Position numbers and translations under genes: made by a program
In this document: positions 36,840 to 48,543 of the stretch, piece by piece
Numbering within the stretch: the first letter of the stretch is position 1
How the letters are laid out: every line of letters starts with the position of its first letter
NCBI GenBank assembly: GCA_963966185.1
Contig: CAWZYM010000295.1
Location: 658,501 to 722,500, forward strand
Reading direction: 5' to 3'
Source of the DNA: Rhabditoides inermis
Lineage: Eukaryota; Nematoda; Chromadorea; Rhabditida; Rhabditidae
DNA: 64,000 nucleotides
Notes under the pieces: generated by a model
The model's database searches: none
Told to the model about the DNA's origin: nothing
The model's input: the letters and a program-made list of their open reading frames with translations, nothing else

Positions 36840-39369
36840 GAGAGAGAGAGAATCAATAAATACCTACGCGCGAAAGTGAAAGGTGATCAAATGAGAATCA
36901 TAGAAGACCGCAAACATAACAGGTTACAGGAACACATCCCACCCACCATTCATTTTCACACAATCATGAACATAAACAAGCTATTCAATTTCCCGCAAAA
37001 AAAAAAAACGAAAATGAATTCAACGTGATTGAATGGACAGAGAGTGAGAGTCATTATGTTATACATGTATATATAACACCGCAATGATATTAACGACAGG
37101 CTAAACGACGGGGGACAGTTCTATAATATGTTACTATGACATAGTATAGAGGAAATAAATGGTATAGTAGCGGGGACTAAATACTATACGATCAATGCGA
37201 ATCGAAACAAGAGTGTCGATTTGAATCGAGTTCGGAATGGAATCGGGCTAGTCTCGCCGTAAGCCGATCGACCGCCGCCGCTGAAACACCACGCCAATTC
37301 GAGATCGAGCCGAGATTTGCATACGCAATCGACTGTACACTCATACAGTTATGAATATTAAACGAGGTGGGATTATCCTGATAGGAGTGACTCACACAGC
37401 CAGACATCCAGGCATTCTGAATCCTGAAACGTGTCAACCAGAAACGATCGCCTCCTTTTATCGCTCTTTCCGACCCCAAAGAGGTCGCGCCACACCAGCC
37501 GCGCGCAAGCGACACTCGCTGACCTCGCCCGGGTGTCGGCAGCGATCAGCTGTGTGCTGGCGCGCCTCGCGTGTTTGGGTGCCATCTGCCTCCTAATAAC
37601 CCCAAATGAGGATGCGTATCGATCGACTGGCATTGTTCCTCACACTGTGTGTACCGAACCAAATATGGTATCATAAAGTGTTATGCGCATGTGCTCTCTT
37701 ATCACTCGACATTAAAAGTCGTGTAATCATTTTGATACGAGTAATGAGTACATTGCGTGTGTTGTGTGGTAATCCAATACCAGTTTGCTATGTGACAACA
37801 CCCTTGCTTGGGCTAGCGAGAGCGGCTATGCTATGTGATATCGACTTTTTCATCCTCGCGCACATCCGCCGTCCTTTTCACCCACACATAAAAACGCACT
37901 CATTCACATTTACTCAGATTTTTTTCCTTACTGGTTTTATGTGATTAGTTTTCAGAATGCGGTGATAGTTAATTTTGCGCCACTCCACATGCAGCACAAT
38001 ACTATTGGCAGGAGGTACGTCGTTTACTATTCACCTCATCTCTCTCTCTCTCTCTCTCTCTCTCACTCACCTACGCACCTTCCTCAGGAGTATATAGGAG
38101 GAACACAAAAAGCGGGAGTGCTCCAGCATAATTTTCTCGCTCGAGTGCGCATTTATGCTCTCAAATAAACAAAAGCTTTCTTCTTTCTTTCACCCTCAAA
38201 AACCACCAGGCACTCAAATGCACCGCCGTCTACTTCTCTCATCATCAATCTCACTATACCCGGTATTTACCGCCCTGCCATAACCTATTCCTTATTCACT
38301 CCTTTCACCTCATATCGCACTGCTTTGTTCTTCAATCTTCACGTCTTCCTCACTCTCTTTCTACCACTCCACTCTCTCCTCTCTCGGCATCTCTCTTTGG
38401 ATGTTATGATTGTGCTAATGACAGCCGGATTAGACATCCGTTCCGTCTGCGCCCTCTCCGCTTGCCACACTCTCTCGCGTCTCTCTGTCTGTTTCCATGC
38501 CTACGTGAATGGAGCACACCTCAGCCTTCGTCCCTTCTGCCATCCGAAATGGAACACTGCGCGAGATCACATATCACAATATCGGCTTCACACCTGTGAC
38601 CTATGACCTATCATTCTCTTTTTCCATCTGTAGCACTTCTTGGTTGTATTCAAATTCATGAATGTCTTTTTCTGATGCTGATATAGTTTGTGCAGCATAT
38701 GAAAACCTGGCGCTCACTATTTATTATTTTTCATCTATCGGAAATGGCAAATAGTAGATATTCTCGTAAACATCACAACACATTCACTTCAACAGCATGC
38801 ATATTTGTTGATTTCCGCTGTTTCTTTCCCAACATGCTTGCGACACTGCAAGTAATAATTTCTATATACGTTTTCATCACATAAAATCTGGCTAATCGTT
38901 CCTACTAAATTCTGAGGACCCCGCAGTCTCTTTGGTAACCCTTTTTTCTGATCGCAGCGTCTTTTCCGTGAAGCTTCTTTGAATGTTCGTATGTGTGCAC
39001 CAAGAGTGTTCCTCTTTCTTCCAAGAGTCCGCAGACACCTTTCGTCGCGCCCTCCTTTGTACCGATTTCAATGCTTCGCCAATGCGCTATTCAGATTCTG
39101 ACTATGCCAACGTTGCCTGCAATTATCTTTGCCCTGCGGCGATTGGCACACTTTAGCGACTCTTTCGAGAACCGAACCTCAATCCTCACTTTAACGTTCA
39201 TAGTACACTTTAATTTCCTGTAATACTATTCCGTATGTCTCCCTCGTCTCTCGCCCTTCCCTCACTCCTCCTCTGCCGCTCTCGTTTCGCCGCACTCTCT
39301 CACCGCCGTCTGACCTGTTTTGGCCGACCACTGGTGGTATTCATACACTGCACACACACACGGTCTCTC

Positions 39370-39424
<55 letters not shown>

Positions 39425-39535
39425 ACCAGTTGACGCGAGACAACGCGTCCTTGCGTGTCTCTGTATTGCCCCTATCGATCTACCCATTCCCACCCGATCT
39501 ACCCGAGGCAATGTGCTGATCTACCTACCCTAATC
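36317..39535. other. Divergent intergenic region between DOMON/b561 and rootletin
   Basis: 3.2 kb without a supportable gene. It holds a GA tract (36790-36836), an A12 run near 37000, a GC-richer stretch around 37430-37580 that could be a promoter or 5' UTR, CT tracts near 38040 and 39365-39421, and otherwise AT-rich DNA. Short open frames lack domains. The acceptor-like CTCGCTACCAG near 39428 could be a 5' UTR or trans-splice acceptor for rootletin. Confidence 0.5.
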
Positions 39536-40350
39536 ATGCTGCCGGTTGATAAGGCTCTGCAAGTGTCTATTCCCAGCCCGGACTCGGGGGTAGCCGGGGT
39601 GCACACTTCTTCCACCCGACTCCTGTATGACACCAGCATAGAGAGGATCGAGGAGTTAGAGGAAGACGAATTCGACAGGTGAGCCATACGTTTCATGGAT
39701 TGTATTTACTATGAATTATCGATAAATAAAGCAATGGAAGTTGAGGAAAAGTCGGGTTTTTAACAAAATACTGTTTCAGCAGCTATCGCTCACTTCTCCA
39801 CGAATTGATGCCACCAATTCCGCAGCCCGGCGACGCAGGTGTGTTTGTTCACATGTTTGTTTGTTTTGTGTCTAGCTATTATGTTCTACTATCTGTTCTC
39901 CTATCTACTTTGAAAAACCCTCATTGTTTGTTTACATACTATATCGCATTGATGCTTTCATGTATACATGACCACATTCTCACTTCCTGCAACTCTGTGT
40001 TTACTTTGTCACACATTCTTTTTATCCGCGGAATGTGTAGTACACAATAGCAATAACAATAACAACAGTATACCGCGATTACTGCATAACGATCTGACCA
40101 CACGAGATCGTATTAGACTATACTGAGATTAACTTGATTTCAGCTCTCTTCCTCTCTCTTCTCTTCTCTCTCTCTCTCCCCCTCTCTCTCCCTCTATCCC
40201 ATCTCTCTCCTCTCCTTTCTCTCTCTCCCCCCTCTCTCACAGTTCTCCGCAATATTTAAATGTCCGATTGACTCGGTTCAAACAGTCAACGTGCCATGGA
40301 ACGAGTAGCGCCGAAATCGGCTCGTATGTCGAATGGCGCCATAAATCTAC

Positions 40351-40391
<41 letters not shown>

Positions 40392-41932
40392 GAGAAAGAG
40401 AGCGAGTATTTGCGAGTAGGCTGTAACAGGTTCCCGGTCGCATACCGTCTCACTGTCTCTCTTACACTTGATCAGAACACGGACACAAACAGCATGAAAT
40501 GAATGAATGAAATAAGTTTCACGCGCATGCTAAGATTCGTGAATCGCTAAGACAACAATGCTCTTGATAGCGACCTAAAATGGATCCGTGAATATAATAA
40601 AAAATCGAATAATAATAATCTTATTGATAAAATACATGTTGAGACGTGGGTCGCGTCTCGACTGAGCTGTCAGCGTGTCGCTCCCGCCTCGAGGCAAGGG
40701 GTGCAGGACAACCGACGGAACAGAGAGGTCATACAGGGACTATCAGATCAGGTAACTCACCCTATTGTCTTATCGATTGGTTACATATGATTATCTTATT
40801 AGTACCTTTTTGATAGGAATATTGATTGACTTATCGATTACTTTTCAGATCCAGCGTTTCCGTCAGCGCACGGCGGAGCAGGATGCGTTGATTTCCGCGA
40901 GTCGCGCGCCCAGCCAGGTCTCATTCTATCCAGGCACAACGGGAGGGGGAGGTTATCAGGGGTGGGTGGATTAATTTAATATCATTATGATTATGATTAT
41001 GATTAGTTTGATTGTGATTGTTTGATTATTATGGGACCGTTTGATATCGTTGGATATGAGGGTGAGTTGATCAGTGATTAGTTTGATAATGCGATCAAAT
41101 ATGTACCGTTGGTGTCCCGCCTGATTAGTGATTAGTTTGATTGTGATTATCGATTCATCATCTTTCTTATTGCCGTTCGTATCGACCATATCATTTTGAT
41201 GTGACCGTGAAACGTATGTTTTTTTCTCTGAAGATCCAAGGACCTTCTCGGTCTTCTCTGCCCGCTTATCGGCATGAGACAGCGAGAGAGCACATGCAGA
41301 GAAGAGGGTTCAGAGTTCGCAAAAATCGCTTTTGAAAACATCAATACTTGTGGCTATGTTCCGGTTATTGCCACATTTCCCATGTACATCCTACTTCATA
41401 TTGACGTGAAACGTATGTATCATGTCACACTTTATTCGGATTTTTTTTACCTCAATTGTGTGATGAACAGAAAACATAAAAAAAATCAGTTATCCTGTTG
41501 TTGGATTATTAATACAATGATGAATGATGTCCTCTCTTTTCAGCGCGCCCTCTCTCTCGCACCACCGCAGCCTCGGCAGACTCGATCAGCCACCGCAGAA
41601 TGCACAGTGAGTCGAGTTTTCAACATCTTGTATGGGCATACGTTTCAATTTAACGATTTCAACCGATGCTAGTGAGTTTATTAATTTGATGCTTGTAGGA
41701 CATGAATTATACCGATACAGAAATAGAAAGCACATCAAGGATGGCTAGTAGGATACTACTTTTTTTGAAAAATTAACCTATACAATCTATGTGCATACGT
41801 TTCACTCACTCAATTTTATCCAAAACTAGTCATATCACCAATCCACCGACTTGCTCGATTTCGAACCCCATCCCCCGTATAAGACCGAAATATGTAGAAG
41901 AAATAGAGAGGAAAGTAAGAGAGTGAGAGAGA

Positions 41933-41971
<39 letters not shown>

Positions 41972-42720
41972 CCCCTCTCCCTTGCAGTGCCTACTCGCAC
42001 CAAGTTGACTCCCTCCTGGATGCTCCTCTCTACTCTCCCACCCGATACGAGCAGCTCAATGTCAACATTGGATTGGAGGACTCATAGGAGGAGGTGAGGA
42101 GAATACGTTTGGGATACGTTTTGGACGTTTTCACCTCATGACAATCATTTTATTGGCAATCCTCCAGTGTAGTTGTTTATACATTTCAACTGCCATTTAT
42201 CTGAGCTGACATTCAACACATGTAATGCACATCGCGTTGCGTTTTCCAAACAATCAATCATAAATATACTGCTACTGTGCTGGAATGGATATCTTGTACA
42301 TCAAATCGATACGTTTCATTGAAGTAATCACGTGCCCGAATTTTTTTAATGGATCAGATGGCTCAGTTCGGAAATCCTTGAAACAAAAGTGAACACATCG
42401 GTTACGTTTCACGTCATTCTTTTAGACACCACATCTAATAATTTGCAATAATGTATTATTTGCGAACTCAAATACACTACCTTGAATGAGACTGATATGA
42501 ACTCGAAACTGGTCCCAATTCGTGAAAGTGAATGATATGCTATTTATATAGGAGGAGGCGGAGGAGGAGGAGGAGGAGGAGGAGGAGGAGGAGGAGGAGC
42601 AGGGGGTCTAGGCGGTCTGGGAGCGCGAGGAGTGTACGGGGGCAGTGGACAGGCAATCACTCCCCACTCCCGAACACAACACTCACTCAACACAACCGAC
42701 ATCGATGGTAAGGGGATGAA

Positions 42721-42774
<54 letters not shown>

Positions 42775-44333
42775 CTTATCTATCTATCTATCTATCTTTC
42801 TGTATCTCTTTCATTATAACAGTGAACATCAGAGTATGTTACGGCTATTGAAGAAAGGAGAGACGTTCTGATTCTTCTGTCAGCCATCAAAAAGTGTATA
42901 GAAGGTGTATGCTTGCAGTGAATCCGCTCTCCGATTTGGACAGTCACAACCTGGAGATGTTGATGATCAAGCTCAAGTCGGAGCTGTTCAAGTGAGTATA
43001 CGAGTGAAGACAATGACGTAATCAAGTTACAGATCATTATGGAGTTTACGTTTGCGTTTCGCAGTTATTTAGTCAGGTTTTACCGAAATTCCGTAATTGG
43101 CCCTTTATTCCACTTGGTAGTCTTTAGTAGAGATAATTCAGGAACAACACTCTGGAAGAAAACGTTTACGTTTCACAGTTTGATTAATGTTACATACTAT
43201 CAGAGTCTACCGAATTTCCGTAATGGTCCCTCCAATCCACAATCTAGTTTTCAGTCAGTAGAGATAAATCAGGAACAACACTCTGTAAGAGATGAAAGCG
43301 TTTACGTTTCGCATTTATTGTATATTCAGATTCTTCAGAAACTCTTTAATGCGCTATTCAAGTCGTTTTCAGTAAAGATATGTGTATCAGGAACAATATA
43401 CTTTTACGTTTACGTTTACGTTTCATTATAGTTACACAATCAGATTCTACGAAGTTTCCGTAATGGTTCCTTTTTTTCCACTACCTAGTCTTCAGTAAAG
43501 ATAATTCAAGAACAACATCCTGGAAGAGATGCGTTTACGTTTCCGTTTCAAAATTGTTATATAATCAGACTCTTTCGAGTAATTAATGTGATTCAGGAAC
43601 AACACCCTGGAAGAGATGAACGAGATGCTAAAAGAGGAGGCCACAGCCGCCACACAGGCCAACCAGCATCTGCGGTATGTACATACACTACGCAGATATA
43701 GAATTACATAAGCTTCTACATACCTCGGTTCTGCACTAGGTTGCTTTGCTTCTTGCACTCATAAACTGTCAATGAACGATACAACGTATAATCTGACCTC
43801 GTTTTCAGTGCTGACGTGCACGAGTTGAACGCGGCCCTCGAGGCTCTGTCGAACTCGCAGAGAAATGAACAGTCACGGTGGAGGGACGAGAACATGGTAG
43901 GCGAATGTGTGTTTCTAGTTTCACATTGTGTTCGCCGAAAAAGGAACGAAATGATATGGAAGTACCCATGTTTTGATGCATTGATTGTGTACTTCCCTGC
44001 TCTCTCTCTAATTCGCCCTTTGCCTATTATGCGCATTCGAGTATGGCGCGCGATTGAAACACGCGCATTTGGGGCAATCGCGCGACACAAAGTGCTTCCG
44101 GTCTCTCCCCTCTCCCCCTCTCTCTCTATCCCGGAAAGGGACCATGACAACCGCAGAGTAACCGGGAAATACGCAGTAACTCAGTAAACGTTGTGTTTTT
44201 GTCTTTCATTCATCATTGTAATTTTCAGAGGTACCGACAGCAAGTGGACAACCAGCATAGACAGCTGCTTGCTCTGTGGAAGGCTTTCACGGCAGTAAAG
44301 CGACAGGTATTTGTCTCTTTCTCTCTCTCTTTT

Positions 44334-44365
<32 letters not shown>

Positions 44366-44904
44366 TTACATTCTCTCTCTCTCATTCTCCCTCTCTACAG
44401 GTCCGTGAACTGCACACCTCGACTGCGCAGGATCTCGACAAGCAGATGACCGAATTCACGCGGTATGATTAAAATATATTAATAATAATATTCACAAATG
44501 TAATATACCAGAATGTTTATTCGAACTATTAATTGGCATTACTTTGCGTCTATAAAGTCGAACGACACTACAATGATTAAAATAATATTAATACTTAATC
44601 ATATTTGAAATATTTTTTCAGGTGCGCTGGTCTTATGCAACGCACGATTCGGCAGGCGGAGAACAAGAATCTGCAACTGGAGAGAAGAGGGAGAGAGGAG
44701 AAGGATGAGGCTATGGAGGAGGTAGGGGGGAGAGAGAGAGAGAGAGAGGGAGAGAGAGAGAGAGAGAGAGAGGGGGGAGAGAGGGGGAGAGAGAGGAGAG
44801 AGAGGAGAGAGAGGAGAGAGAGGAGAGAGAGGGGAGAGAGAGAGGAGAGAGAGGAGAGAGAGGGGGAGAGAGAGAGAAGAGAGATTTTCTTCAGAGAGAG
44901 AGGT

Positions 44905-44939
<35 letters not shown>

Positions 44940-46905
44940 CTCTCCTCTCCAGGTGATGTCCCGCTACGAGCAGCTGTCGGAGAAGTTGTTGGACTGCGAG
45001 AAGGAGGCCTCGGAGAAGGCCCGCAAGATAGCCAGGTGAAAGACAATCAAACGTATTTCTGTCTACGGAGAGAGGGGAGAGGGTGTGTGTGTGTGAGTGT
45101 TCCATGAAATTGAGAGTTGGGATGTGCACAATAATGCAATCCATGCTATCTGATTATCAGTTATGATTTGCCACTTGATTTAATACATGTTGTTGTAAAA
45201 GGATTAATAAAGTGTGAAAACTATTTTCAGCGCAAAATCCGCAATGCGATCGCCGCCAAAAATGGGGAGATCAGGGAGGTACGATCATTTCCTCATTTAT
45301 TAGGACATCTTAAACCTTTATGTTTGTGTTATTCAACAGTTACGTTTTTGGCTTCTTTAATTTTTATATTTTTTAATAATAATGCATACGCTTCACACCA
45401 ATGACAAATAACCGAGCAAGATTGAGCATCAATGGAAATACCCTAATCGGATCGAGTAGAATCAAAACACGCAAATCAACGAAAATTTCAGCTGCAAACC
45501 TCCGTCGAGCGTGCGGATATGGAGTGCGAGAGACTGAAGAGGAGGTAATCAACATAATCAATCGATAATATCGATTGTTCAGGCTGGAAAAGTGTGAGAA
45601 GGACGCGCGTTTTGAGGCAGAGCAGAGGAAGGGACATGAGGAGGACAGCAGGAAGAAGTGAGGGGACTCTTTTTCTCTCTCTCCCTCTCTCTCTTTCCCT
45701 CCATCTCTCTCTCCCTCTCCCTCTCTCTATCTTTCTCCCTAACCCACCCTTCCAGGGAGCAACTGCACGTGGAGATCCAGCGAAGGGAGCAACGACTGAT
45801 TGAACGGTAAACCACTTATGACGTCATCTATCCTCGCTATGACGTCATATCTTTCAGCACCACTATGCTGGAGCAGGAGAAGGTCGTGTTGACGGAGCAC
45901 ATGGAGAGGGCGCAGGTGGAGCTGGCAGGGGCGCACAAGTGAGTGCGGGAGTACAAATCTGTGTTCAAAGTTTACAGGTGGCATAGGAATCCGAACAACG
46001 GAATAATACATTGCCCGGACATTTTTTTAAAATCATTTGCGATGATGTTGGGGTTGAAGACAAGCGAAACGAGATTGCACAAACCTGAAAGATATCTACA
46101 TATTGTACCGGTGAAACGTATGTGATAATGGTGACTGTCATGTTCGATTTGAAAAAAATGCATTTCACGATGTGATGTTTGGGTTGAAATAAAGCTTAAT
46201 GAAGCGAAGCAGGATTGCACAGAGTTGAAAGATTCTCACTTATTGTCTCCTTGAAACGTATGTGATAGTGAAAGTCATGTTTTGTGCATTTCTCATACAC
46301 CCCGTTACACGACAACTGATGATGTGATCAGAAAGTTCTTGTGATAAATCGCTCGCAGGGCGCACAAGGAGTTCATCGAGGACCTGATGGCCCGCCACTC
46401 GGAGGAGCTCCAGACGAGGAGGGAGCTGGCGGAGAAGGAGCTGGAGCAGAGGGAGCAGGAGGCGGAGGGCAAGGTGGCATCATCAATACAATCAAACCAG
46501 TCTTCGAAACACGATCAAGCAGTGTGTTAGGAAGGAGTGAAAGTAGAGAAGAAACTCTCCACACCTTGAAACCTCTTGCAGCTGTCGAAGCTTCAATCCG
46601 AGCTGGATCGTCTCCGGACGGAGGGCGAGAAGACGCGCCAGCAACTGCGGGAGACGGGCGCGGAACTCGCCGCAGCCAGGAGACAGCTAGACGAGAAGGG
46701 TGAGGGGGGAGGATAGGGGGTCGGTGGGGGGCGAATAGAGGGTCGGTGGGAGTCAATATACCCTTGCAGACCACTCTTCCTCTATTCTGGAGGACGAGTT
46801 GACTCGATTGCGATCGCAGCTGGCAGAGTTGGAGGAGACATTGCAGCAGAAGGAGAGGGAGAGGGAGGAGGGAGAGGCGGCACTGGAGAGTGCCAAGGTA
46901 GGAAA

Positions 46906-46939
<34 letters not shown>

Positions 46940-47957
46940 AGAGAGATGGAGAGAGAGAAAGAGAGCGCCAAGGTGGGAGAGAAAAGAAGAACTAAAACCG
47001 TGCAGACTATGCCTGTACGTTTCACTCACATATGACAAGTGAAAGACAATATCATGCACTTATACGACGAAACTTTTGTGAAGAACCAAAAAAATCTTGT
47101 ATGTAGTTTACAACACAAAAACCATACGAACTCTACCTATACGTTTCATTGACAAAGGATAAGTGCAAGGTACTTATTACCCTGCACCAATCCGCACGTG
47201 GTAATCAACCAAAAAATCCAACTGACCAGAAAGAGAAAGAAATGAGAGAGATAGAGAGATAGAGAGAGAAAGAGAGAGAGAGAAAGAAAAAGAGAGAGAT
47301 AGAGAGAAAGAAACTCCCTCTCAGGACAAGTCGCTTCTCCTCTCTCGTGAACTGACCGAGGCCCGATCCACGGTCGCCGTCCTCCAGGATGAGATCAGCC
47401 AGCTGCAGGAGAACAACGCACAGCTCAGGCTGGACGTGGGTTACTGTAGATTAGAGTACTGTAGATTGATTTACGACACTGTAATGTAGACTCGGTACTG
47501 TAGGTGTACTGTAGATTGAAAGTAGGGTACTGTAGAGTAGAATAGGTACTGTAGAATACTGTACGTGTATTGGTGTACTGTAAGTACAATATCGTATTCA
47601 GATAGCCGAGGGACAAGAGCGGGCGGAGGAGAAGGGCGGAGAAGTGGATGGTGGGTTTCGGAAGTTTTATTGTTGATTTATTAAAATACGCTTCATTGTA
47701 TACATATTATAAGATAAACTGTGCCTTTGTTAATTCCACGGCGTGTTTTTTCTTCATAATTATGCATTCGGCACGCTGAAAAACACTGTTTTACTGAAAA
47801 CTCTGAGTAAATCATCTTTTCTTTCTTTCCAGAACTGCGACAGATGACTGATATGATGCAAGTGACACTGGAAGAGAGAGCAGCTGACTACAAACAACTA
47901 CAGAAGGAGAACGATGAACAGAGGATACGCATAGAGGAGGTGCGTCTCTCTCTCACT

Positions 47958-48001
<44 letters not shown>

Positions 48002-48497
48002 GCCAATATTTCTTATGGGACAGTCTCTAACCAACATTCCAACCTAACAAGGTCCAGAAATACAACCTGGAGAAGACCAAAAGTTTATGCAGTTGACGGA
48101 GAAGGACAAGCAGTCCTCCTCGGAGGTCCTCCACTACCGCAGCCTGATGGAGGAGAAGGTGAAAGAGCTGACGGAGACCATCAAGCAGAGGGAGCAGATC
48201 GACAGGTGGGGGAGCATGCACACAAACAGACGTGTATTGTATGAAATAAATAATGATATCAAGTACATATTGCCACAAGTAAGGAGGCTTTTCTTTTTAC
48301 GAGAAATGCGAAACGTATCTGACAAATTCAACAGTATAAAATAAAAAAGTAAACAACGAAATTAAGTCTTTTCAGAGACAAGGAACTGGCGCTGGAGGAT
48401 CTGATGGCAGCTCAGACGGAAGTGAACACACTGGGAAACAAACTGGCATCCATGGAGAAACAAGCAGAAGAGGCCGGACAGACGGTGGGGGACTCTT

Positions 48498-48543
<46 letters not shown>

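Noticed and set aside
36986..38610. Possible small genes in the 3.2 kb divergent spacer
   Set aside because: The open frames are short, lack domains and show no exon-like splice framing; they look like chance frames in mixed-composition DNA.
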